From the NCBI GenBank assembly GCA_037974335.1, contig CM075729.1, forward strand, positions 118,984,434 to 119,048,433: 64,000 nucleotides of DNA. Direction: 5' to 3'. Below, one piece after another: positions 34,201 through 46,200 of the stretch. The notes below the pieces were generated by a model, which did no database searches, had not been told where the DNA came from, and saw nothing but the letters and a program-made list of their open reading frames with translations. The position numbers were made by a program, and so were the translations under genes. Numbering within the stretch: position 1 is the first letter of the stretch; the number at the start of each line of letters is the position of its first letter. This DNA is from Prionace glauca (taxonomy: Eukaryota; Chordata; Chondrichthyes; Carcharhiniformes; Carcharhinidae).

Positions 34201-37200
34201 CGAGTGTAGGGTGTCGAAATTTGCGGATGACACCAAGATTGGGGGAAAGGCAAATTGTGAGGAGGGTGTGGAGAGTCTGCAGAAGGATCTAGATAAGCTG
34301 GGCGAATGGGCCAGGAAATGGCAAATGGAATTTAATGTTGGCAAGTGTGAGGTGGTCCACTTTGGTAGGAGGAATGGTAGGAAGGAATATTACTTACGTG
34401 GCGAAAAACTGCAGCAGGCGACGTTTCTTCTTCACTCAAAGGGTGGTGAATCTCTGGAATTCTCTGCCCGTTGAAGTGGTGGAGGCTGCCTCGCTAAATA
34501 TTTTCAAGAAACGGGTTGATGGGTTTTTGATAAGAGAGGGGATTAAGGGTTATGGGGAGAGGGCGGGAATGTGGAGCTGAGCCACGACAAATCAGCCATG
34601 ATCTTATTGAACGGCGGGGCAGGCTCGAAGGGCTAGATGGCCTACTCCTGCTCCTATTTCTTATGTTCTTATGTTCTTATGACCCTGAAAGTCACATTGG
34701 ACATCTATGGGGAGATGTTGTATCTCCAAAACTCAAGACCCTTGATAACTAAATTGATAAAGAAGAGGAAACCCCAGTTTGTAAACCCCTTTTCAAAATT
34801 GCATAAGTTTAAACGATGTTCTTTATTTCAGGTTTGCGTTTTTATGCAACGCCATTACCCATCACTGCACTGACGACTGCTGCTGTTGCCTTAGTCTTGA
34901 AAATCATTTTCTTCTTCTTGAAGCCCAAGTCAAGTAAGACAGATTTTCTCTTTGCAGAGTTTGATGTTAAAACTTTAAAAATTTTACAATTTAATGATGG
35001 AGACTCTGGGGAAAAATGTTAATATAATGCCTGTGTCATGTCATATGTGCTCTTTTATATCATAGGATCCCTTCAGTGCAAAAGGAGGTCATTCAGCCCA
35101 TCAAGCCTGCAGTGACAACAAGCCCACCCAAGCCCTATCCCCGTAACCCCACACATTAACTCTGAGTAATTCATTTCATAGAATCTCAGAATTCTTCCAG
35201 TGCAGAAGGGGGGCATTCAGCCTATTGAGCCTGCACTGATAATAACCCCACCAAGGCACTATTCCCGTAACCCAACTTTTTTTAAGAGTCCCTACAGTGC
35301 AGGAGGAGGCCATTTGGCACGTCGAGTCTGCACCAACCACAATTCCACCCTGACCATGGTGCCCACCATAAGCCCATGCATTTGCCCTGCTAATCCCCCT
35401 GACATAATGTGGCAATTTTAGCATGGCCAATTAACCTAACCTGCACATCTTTTATAATGTGGGAGGAAACCAGAGCACCCAGAGGAAACCCACACAGACA
35501 CAGGGAGAACGTGCCAGATTTCACACAGGCACTCACCCAAGGCTGGAATTGGAGTCAGGTCCCTGGAACTGTGAGGCAGCAGTGCTAACCACTGCTATTT
35601 GAATATGTAAACATTCTTAATGCAAATGATGTTAATACAAATTTTCTTATTGTTCTAGGTTACGAGTTAGTAAAAAATCTACTACAAATTGTGCCGTGTT
35701 TGCTTGTCATTGCCATCCTTGTATACTGGATATGGCTAGAAGGTATTGTATGTGCTCCTGTTTCCTCATTCCTAGTTGGTAATTATACTTCTACAACACA
35801 CTATGTTCCAACACAGTAAATACCAGTTTAATATGTTACAGACTGAGAACTTGGGTGAGCTCCAATCTTACTTTGCCAAACCATGAATTTAACCTCAATC
35901 AGTTGATTTGCGGACTGGAATCAAAAATTGTTTTTTTTTTGAAAGACCCATTAAATTTGGAAATTCCTTCAGAATTCCTTACATTTCTAAAGAAATTGGA
36001 ATCAACTGAATAATTTCTCAATCTTGTGACCCCAGCAATTACTGCAGAAATCTGTCTATTTTTGACCTTCATCTCCTGAATGAATGAATGAAAAATATTG
36101 GTCCTTTACCCTAATTGGCTTTTTAGTGTTGGTGTCCCCACATTTGTGTTTCGTTGAAATTGGGTGATATAAGATTGCGTTTTTAATCTTGCCTAAAAAC
36201 CAGGTCTGAAATGCACCCGTTTTCTTGCTCTTTCGGCACTTAGAATTTATTTCTTAAGATTGTGCCCCCTGTCCTTAATCGTTGAATACAGAGAGTGGAA
36301 TTTGTACGATCCCATCCGAGATCAAGGGAGAATTCTGTTCTCTGAGCCTTGCCCGCCCCCGGAATCGGGGTGGGCATGCCAATAAAATTCTGGCCAATGT
36401 GTTAAAATTTACTATTTGGCATAGAGCACATTTTTATGACACTCAGCTTTCCTCATCGTTATAATCTTAAACTCTGATTATGATTCTTGTGAAATACCTT
36501 TGCAACTTCACATGCACCTTTATCATTTTTATAACTGGAGAAGTGAACAGTATTTGATAACGTTTGATAAGTTTACCTTAACATCTTTGTTGTTCAATTT
36601 CAACCCTCTGTAAATGGATCTCAGTTCAATTTTATTAACCTGCATCACGAGTTTTAATGATTTTTGTGTACATTAAAAATGTATCATTTCTCCTATATCC
36701 ATTTATTTTCCAAACTTCTTTTCCATTCAGCAACTTGTTCCCTGATTTCAAATTGAGTGTTGTTAAGGGCCCTATGAGAATCCAAATATTGCATCTCCTG
36801 CCAACCTTAAGCAATACATGAAAGTCACTACCTCCCATTCTTTTCATGCCTCACATTCTTGTCACATCTTGAGAGGCATGGTGGTGAACGAACTTGCAAA
36901 TGACAGATGTTCTCTCATCTACGAAATTATGTAACTTTATTTGCTTTTTGCTCTTTTAATAGGACCTGACAAAAAAGTGGTGTTTGTATTGGTATTCTTC
37001 TGTCTCTTGGCAATACCATCTGTATTTTTGATTTGTGACAGATCAATCATGACTTGGAAGACCAATTGTAAGTTTCAAGATGTTTTTATATCCAATATAC
37101 AAAAAGCTCAAGTCAATGGTGAGGGGAGGGTTGGTGAGATTCGGATTCTCTGTGTTAGTTCTCTTGGCTATCAGCACTCAGTTGACTCTTAACACGAACA

Positions 37201-40200
37201 ACGCTGAACATCATGCATCCAATGCAATGTCTTTAATTACGCAAGGAGAACTCTCTTCCAACACCGGAGCAGTTCTCAGGTTATCGAGAAATAGCTCAGC
37301 AGTTACAAATCAGTAACAAGAGATTTTTCACATTGTTCATTGAAATACATATCCCCCAATCATAGCATAGGCCTTTTGCCTGATAGAAAACCAACCCTTT
37401 ATTAGCATAATATGTCCCCATTTCTTGCTATTTGGAAATTGCCATGGTAACTTGCTTTTTTATTTATCCTGATGTCATGCAGGGCCAGATGGCCTACTCC
37501 TGCTCCTATTTCTTATGTTCTTATGTTCTTATGACCTGTAATGCAGTGTTTATGGAACAAGGTTTTAGATTGACTCACTTTCCCTGCTTATATCAGTGTT
37601 GGCCTTATCGAAGGCCTAACTAAAGGCTGTGTTTGGCTAATAATCATTTTCCATTACTTGGCAGAGTTTTTTTGACAATTAAGGAACTTTAATTTTCACA
37701 GTTGTTGTAACCTAACTCCCACACATGGTGGCACTGCACGATTGCACTGTGGTGCCAGGGACCAGGGTTCAATTCTGGCCTTGGTGACTGTATGTGGAGT
37801 TTGCACATTCAGCCTGTGTCTGTGTGGGTTTCCTCCCACAATCCAATGTGTGCAGGTTAGGTTGATTGGCCATGCTAAGTGGTCCCTTCATGTCCAAAGA
37901 TGTGCAGATTAGGTTCATTGATCATGCTAAATTCTCTCTTAGTATCAGAGGGATTAGCAGGGTAAATATGCAGAGTTACGAGGATAGGACAAAGTGGGAT
38001 TGTTGTCGGTACAGGCTTGATGGGCTGACTGGCCTCCTTCTGCACTGTAGGGGTTCTATGATGGAAAGAGTGATGTTCGATATGATGGTTCAAATTTAGG
38101 CACGCAACATTTCTGATAAATCCTAAGGGGAAATTCAGTAGGGTTGAGTGTAAATTTACAGTCTCCAGCTCGAATGCTGTGGAGCCAGGAATCATAGAAT
38201 CATACCGTGCAGAAGAGGCCGTTTTGGCCTATCGAGTCAGCACTGACACACTAGAAACACCTGAACTCTCATCTAATCTCATCTGTCAGCACTTGACCCA
38301 TAGCCTTGAATGTTATGATGTGCCAAGTGCTCATCCAGTTACTTCTCAGGCAGCACATTCCAGACCATTACCAACCTCTGGGCAAAAAAGATTTTCCTCC
38401 CTTCCCCCTAAATGTCCTGCTCCTCACCTTGAACCTATGTCCCCTTGTGACTGACCTTCAACTAAGAAGAATAGTTGCTCCTTATCTACTATGTCTATGT
38501 CTCTCATAATCTTGTACACCTCGATCAGGTTGCCCCCTCAGTCTTCTCTGCTTCAATGAAAATAACCCAAGTTTATCCAAAGTCTCTTCATAACTTAAAT
38601 GTTCCATCCCAGGCAGCATGCGAGTGAATTTCCTCTGCACCCCCTCCAGTGCAATAATGTGGCGGCCAGAACTGCACACAGTACTCTAGCTGTGGCCTCA
38701 CCAAAGTTTTATACAACTCCAACATGACTTCCCTGCTTTCCTAATCTATGCCTCGGTTGATAAAAACAAGTGTCCCATATGCCTTTTTCACTACCCTACT
38801 AAGATGCCCTTCTGCTTTCAGAGATCTGTGGACGAACACACCAAGTTCTACAGAACTTTTGAGTATCCTACCATCATTAAATACTTTGTCAGATTATTCC
38901 TTCCAAAGTGTATCACCTCACGCTTTTCAGGGTTATGTTCCATCTGCCACTTTTCTGTCCATTTGACCATTCATTGTACAGCTACTACAATTTTCCAGCG
39001 AAGCATATAAGATGAGAAAGATAGAAGTGACTGTGACGCCACAATTGGATTGGGTGTTGGGTCAGGTACCAAAGAATTGAATCCCTAAAGTGCAGAAGAA
39101 GGCCATTCGGCCCATCGCATCTGCATCATCTCTCAGTGCCTCTTACCCAAGCCACCAACCCTACCCATTGCGCCCTAAACCCATGCATTTACCCCACTAA
39201 TCCTCTTAACCTACACATCTTGGGATACTACGGGGCAATTTAGCATGGCTAATCCACCTAACCCACACATCTTTGGACTGTGGGAGGAAACTAGAGCATC
39301 CAGAGGAAACTCACACAGATATGGGGAGAAAGTGCAAACTTCACACAGACGGTCACCCAAAGGCTGGAATCAAACCCAGATCCCTGGCACTGTGAGGCAA
39401 CAGTGCTAACCACTGTGCTACCATGCTACCAGGAAATTGACAACGCACACCAATTTCCATCAGTGTTTCCAAATAACTTGTATTGAATATGGCCTATCCG
39501 CCTTTATATGCTGGAATGTCAGATCAGGCCCAGTATAGAAAATGAACTTGACATTCCTGCTTGAAGCCACAGGTCAGGCTGGAGCATTAGGCTACTTCTG
39601 TCAAATTTCACTGCAGAGTCGATATCTCTTTCCCATAAAGTAATGTCTTCTCCCCAGTATATCCCAACATTGGAACTTGGGGATCCAGAAGGATCAAAAG
39701 GAGAATTAGAGTTTCTATGTTAATAGCTCCAGGTGATGAGGCCATCACCAGTTGAGATATGATGGCCAAATGCCAACGACTGTGAAATTAATAATAGATC
39801 AAATGAATGGCCTGACAGTGAATTCATTTCACAGCCACCCATACACTCACATTTGGAAACAAATTCAGTAGAGAAGGATAAAGAGGTCACTTTCTGCTCC
39901 TGGGAATATTGGCCCACGCAGACATAACCAATCCAAATGGGGAGAGAGGTGGAAACATCCGTAAACAAGACTCGGATTTGCTATCTGATTTGAAATGGAA
40001 CAAGTATCAGGTTGATGCTCGGGATGTAGAATTTTCCTGCCTATTTTCCTGCGTTCCAGATGATCCAATAATCCCAAACACAGGAATAGGAATATCCTTC
40101 AGGTACTTCTCGTGTGCGTGTGTGCAAATTTTTGTGCACCCTGTAATTGCATGTCATTCCTTCCCAGCTCGCTTTCGGACGTTAATGGGCACAGTAGCTG

Positions 40201-43200
40201 CAGCAGGTGAATTCAGTGTGTTCTATACATCGGCATTCCTGTTTGTGAAACCAAAGCTTCAAGCTGGTGAGTGGTCAGTGATAAAATAGTAGCCAGCAAA
40301 TTAATTCTGAATGTTACATCGGGTCAGGAATTGTCAGATTAGGATGGTGTCATTTTTGCTACATTATACATTGGAAACTTTTAAACAATTGATGATTTTA
40401 GTGCAGAAGCACGCCATTTGACCCATTGTGTCTGTGCTACTTTAATTTAGTCACTCGACTCTGCTGTCTCCTCACACCCTGACTGAGTACTCTGCCTCAA
40501 ATACTTGTCCAAATTTCCTTCAATATATACAATGATTCCCAGTTCAACAGCTCCCTGTGGTAAAACATTCTATCTTTATGGAATCAATGAATCCCTACAG
40601 TACAGAAGGAGGCCATTCGGCCCCTCGAGTCTAGACTGACAACAATCCCACCCAAGCCCTACTCCTGTAACCTGACAATATTTACCTTGCTAATCCCCCT
40701 GACACTGGGATCAATTTAGCATGGCCACTCAACCCAACCCAAACATCTTTGAACTGTGGGAGGAAATGTTGACACAGTGGTTAGCACTGCTGCCTCACAG
40801 TTCCAGAGATTTGTGTTCGATTCCCGGCTTGGGTCACTGCCTGTGTGGAGTTTGCACATTCTACCTGCGTCTGCGTCTGAATTTCCACCGGGTGCTACCT
40901 GGCTTCCTCCCACAGTCTGAAAGGAGTGCAGGTTAGGTTGATTGGCCATGTTAAATTGCCCGTTGGTGTCCTGGGATGTGTGGGTTAGACAGATTAGCGG
41001 GATAAATATGCGGGGTTGCGGGGATAAGGTCTGGGTGTGATTGTTGTCGGTGCAGAGTTGATGGGCCAAATGGCCGCCTTCTGCACTGCTGTAGTGTTTC
41101 TATGATTCTGAACCAGTAGAATGGCACCCAGAGTAAACACGTGCATTTGTAGACCCAGGGAGACAAACTCCACACAGACAGTGACTCGATGCTAGAATTG
41201 AACCCAGGTACCTGGTGCTGTGAGGCAGCAGTGCTAACCACTGTGCCACCGTGCTGCCACCGCCACCTGTGGAAATTAATTTCTCCTAAACTGCCTTTTT
41301 AACTTGAGTGGCAAAAATGAATACTTTGAATTATGGTGAGAATACAGTACAGGAACAAACCATTTGGGCACAAACAGACTCATTCATTATAAATGCTTCA
41401 CTCAAATCTCTCTTCGTCCCTTATCATCTAACTGTTATGGCATAACCCTTCCATTCTCTCTCATGTGGTTAACCTAAACATTTTCCTAAATGTTTTTGAT
41501 GTTCACATTGATGAATTCACTTCAAAATATGACTAAAGAGGCTTCTTGGGAATTGCATGGAGCCAGAGAGATGGGCAGGATATTAAATGAGTACTTGGTG
41601 GATGATAAGTCTGGGGGGAGAGGGCGGGAATGTGGAACTGAGTCAAGACAGATCAGCCATGATCTTATTGAATGGCGGGGCAGGCTCGAAGGGCTAGTTG
41701 ACCTACTCCTGCTCCTATTTCTTATGTTCTTATGAAAGGATGTATAGATAGTTTGAGTCATGTTGAGATCAAAAAGAAGGAGGTATTAGGGTTCTTGACA
41801 AGTCCCCAGCACCTGATGGGACGTACCCCAGAGTACTGAGAGAGACAAGGGAGGAAATTGTTGGGGCCTTGAAAGAAATCTTTGTATCCTCTCTAAACTG
41901 TCTGTGCTTTATATGCTCTGTCTGAGGCCAGAACTCTCCATTCACCTGACGAAGAGGCAGTCCCCTCGAAAGCTTGTGAGAATATTATCAAATAAATCGG
42001 TTGGACTAAAACCTGGTGTTGTCAGACTTTTTACTGTGTTTACGCCAGTCCAACGCCGGCATACCCACATCATGACAGGGGATGCCTCAGAGGATTGGAG
42101 AATAGCCAGTGTTGTTCCTTTGTTTAAGAAGGGTAGTAAGAATAATCCAGTAATTACAGGCTGTTGAGCCTTCAATCAGTGGTAGGAAAATTATCGGAGA
42201 GGATTCTCCGAGACAGACTTTATTCCCGCTTGGAAATAAGTGGACGTATTAGTGGGAGGCAACATGGTTTTGTGAAGAAGAGGTCGTGTCTCACTAACTT
42301 GATTGAGTTTTTTGAGGAAGAGATGAAAATGCTTGATGAGGATGGGGCAGTGGAAGGTCCCTCATGGCAGACTGGTGCAGAAGATGAAGTCGCTTGGGAT
42401 CAGAGGTGAGCTGGCAGGATGTATACAAAACTGGCTCGGTCAAAGAAAACAGAGGGTAGCAGTGGAAGGGTGCATTTCTGAATGGAGGGCTGTGACAAGT
42501 GCTGCTCCTCAGGGATCAGTGATGGGAACTTTGCTGTTTGTAATATATATAAATGATTTGGAGGAAATTTAACTGGATTGGTTAGTAAGTTTGCAGATGA
42601 CACAAAGGTTGGTGGATTTGTGGACAGCAATAAGGACCACCAGAGGATACAGCAGGATATAGATCAGTTGGAGACCTGAGCGGAGAGGTGACAGATGGAG
42701 TTTAGTCTGGACAAATGTGAGGTAATGCATTTTGGAATGTCTAATACAGATAGGAAATAATACGTTAGATGGCAGAACCCTTATGAGTATTAATAGGCAA
42801 AGGGATCTGTACGTACAGGTACACAGGTCACTGAAAGTGGAAATGCAGGTTAGAAGGTAGTCAAGAAGGCATATGGCATGCTTGCTTTCATTGGCTGGGG
42901 TATTGAGTTTAAAAATTGGCAAGTCATATTGCAACTTTATAGAACCTTTAGTTAGGCCGCACTTGGAATATAGTGTTCAATTCCAGTCGCCACACTACCA
43001 GAAGGATGTGGAGGCTTTGGAGGGGGTACAGAAAAGATTTACCAGGATGTTGCCTGGTACGGAGGGCATTAGCTATGAGGAGAGGTTGGAGAAACTTGGT
43101 TTGTTCTCACTGGAGCGACGGGAGTTGAAGGGAGATCTGATAGAGATCTACAAGATAATGAGAGGCACGGACAGCGGAGATAGTCAGAAGCTTTTTCCCA

Positions 43201-46200
43201 GGGTGGAAAAGTAAATTACTAGGGGGCACAAGTTTAAGGTGCGAGGGGCAAGATTTAAAGGAGATGTTTTAAAGGAGGCAGATGTTTTACACAGACAGTA
43301 TGGGTGCCTGAACTCATTGCCGGGGGAGGTAGTGGAAGCGGATATGATAGTGACTTTTAAAGGGCGTCTTGACAAGTACATGAATAGAATGAGAATAGAG
43401 GGATATGGTCCCCGGAAGGGTAGGGAGTTTTAGTTAAGTCAGTCAGAATGGTCAGTGCAGGCTTGGAGGGCCAAAGGGCCTGTTCCTGTGCTGTAATTTT
43501 TTTTGTTCTTTTAATTCCCTGTTTAATTTCTTGGTGACTAACTTCTATTGATGGCTTCCAATTTGCTGTGCTTGACCTGTGGGGCCATTCCCTCTGTGTC
43601 TAACCTATTAAAACCTATCATCATTTTAAAGGCTTCTTTTAGGTCGCTCCCTCAGTCTCTTCTGTTCAATAAAAGAAAGACCAATGTTACTCACTTCCCA
43701 AATGAAAGTCAGAGGGGGACCCACAGCTTGTCATCCTACCCCCTACATTTCAGACTATTGGATCATTTAGCTTTGGTGAATACAGGGTGTGAAAGCAGCT
43801 GTGTACGGTTCCAAGCCCTCAATTTTAGAGCTGGTGTCTTATCATAAAAAAAGAGACACAAAATGAAGTGTTGGCTCCAGGCCACTCTGCAGTTTGTTCA
43901 ATCAATGAACACCGAGGATCAAGAGGGCATAATGTTCATTCAGAGTAGACATGATGGGCCAAAAGGCCTCCTTCAGCACCATAACAATTCTGCTAACCAT
44001 CGCTGATGCGAAGTGGGAAAAAATACCCAATTCAAAAAGGAATGGCACTTGAAAGTTGTTATTTTCTAGTTTAAGTTTATTTATTAGTGTCACAAATAGG
44101 CATACATCAACACTGCAGTGAAAACACTGGGAAAATCCCTGTCGAGTCAATCTGGTGCCTGTTCGGGAACGCTGAGGGGGGATATAGCATGGCCAATGCA
44201 CCCTAACTAGCATACCTTTAGAGTGTGGGAGGAAACCCATGCAGACATAGAGAACGTGTAGATTCCGCACAGATAGTGGCAAATCAAATCCAGGTCCCTG
44301 GAGCAGTGGGGCAGCAGTGCTAACTACTGTGCCACCGCGCCGCCTGCCTTGGTTAGAATACAACCAATGGGTGCAATCTTATCGCTCATTCATGCCACGT
44401 TCCCGCTGCGAGGGAGATGGATAATTTGGCGACAAGCCAAATTTCCATTCACTGCAGCGGGATTGGGGAATCTCGCTGGCAAGAACGATCGGAAAATCCC
44501 AGACCCTGGTTTGAGCAAATGTATTCCTGGCAGAATTATTTCTACTTTGGCACCAGATTAATAGAGCATATTCTGATGCAGTGCACTTTGGACAATGAAT
44601 TCCATTCATGTAAAGTGTATAATTATATTTTATTATATACCAATCTTGCTGTTGATATTTTTGAATGAACTGTGTGTTGTGTAAAACTGTGGAAGATATG
44701 TTACATCATATCTTATCTCAGTTTTAACTATATTATGATGAGTCTTAAGTTGCGTGCTAATTGGAATTGTACTTTGTAAATTTATATGATGATATCTATT
44801 GCAGGCAATGAATGTGAACCAGTCGACAATCTACAAACGAATCTAATTTTTGTTGCAGTGGTGCCATTCATTTCAGTTTTGATCCTTTTTGCCAGTTACG
44901 TCATGTGTAAGTAATGTTAATGTGGTTACAGATTGTATCAAAACTGTTGTAATACGTGCAGAGAACTTTGAATGAGATTTTCTACTTCGCTCACTCTCCC
45001 CTACAACAGCAGTGTATATTATACCATATGTGCTAACTCATATCGCCTTGTGCAGCCCCACCACCCCCATTCCCTTATACACCATCCATAACGCTTGGGC
45101 CTACATCACAGTTTAGTCTCCCTTTACAGATGCACCATAGAAAGCATTTGTCTGGTTGTATCACAGCTTGGTGTGGCTTCTGCTCTGTCCAAGGCCACAA
45201 GAAACTACAAAGGGTTATGAATGTAGCCCAGTCCATCACTCAAACCAGCTTCCCATCCATTGACTCTGTCTACATTTTCACTGTATACTTTTCACTGTAT
45301 ACCAATACATGTAAGGAGATCACGCATATGTGTCCAATGCTGGCATCTCCACATCATGGTTACCAATACATGTGACAACAATAAATCAAATCAAATCTCT
45401 GCCCACCAGCGACTTGGCCTTGGTTCCCTACTGAACCTCAGGACCCCTGTTGAACTTTGGACTTCTCTCCATACCACTCTCCCCTGCCTTCCTCCCCGCC
45501 AATCCCCCGATTCCTATCCTATTCTCATTCTGTCTTTTCCAGTCTTATTTCGCTCCTCACTTCCCCCCCTTAATCTGTTGCACTTGATTTTGTTTCCACT
45601 TGAAGAATTCACCTGACAAACATGGTAAACCCACTTTTCTTGTTTTGACATCTCTGACTCCTTCATCACCCATGGAGTCCTGTTTTTCACACTTGTACCT
45701 TTTCCTCCTTGTCAGAATGCTCTTACCCTGTACATCTCAAACACCTCTTCCTTAAAGGTTGTTCCATTACAATGTTTCCTGTCAGTCCCTGATTCCATTC
45801 TACCCTGTCTAGTTCCCTTCTCATCACACTGAAGTTCCAATTTAGAAATATTATATTCACTTGCTCCTTGCCCTTCTCTATTACTAAATTAAACCTAATG
45901 ATATGATAGTCTTTTAAAAGATTTTTTACTCCATTCTTAAAGTTCCAAACCCAATGCTCAGAGTGGATCTAGCATTCTGAAATCCATTCCTTGCTGGCTC
46001 CAAAAACCAAATTCCAATTCCAATTGAATCCGACACGTGATCTCCAGAAGAGAGGAAAACAAGATCCAAGCTGACAAGATAAGACACTGCACCCCTTGGC
46101 TTGATCTGATGCTTGATCTAGCCAAAAGGCCAAGAAGCCTTTTATTCCGCAGGTGGAGGTCCACCTCATGTCAAATGAGGGGCATGCACACGGTGGGTCG

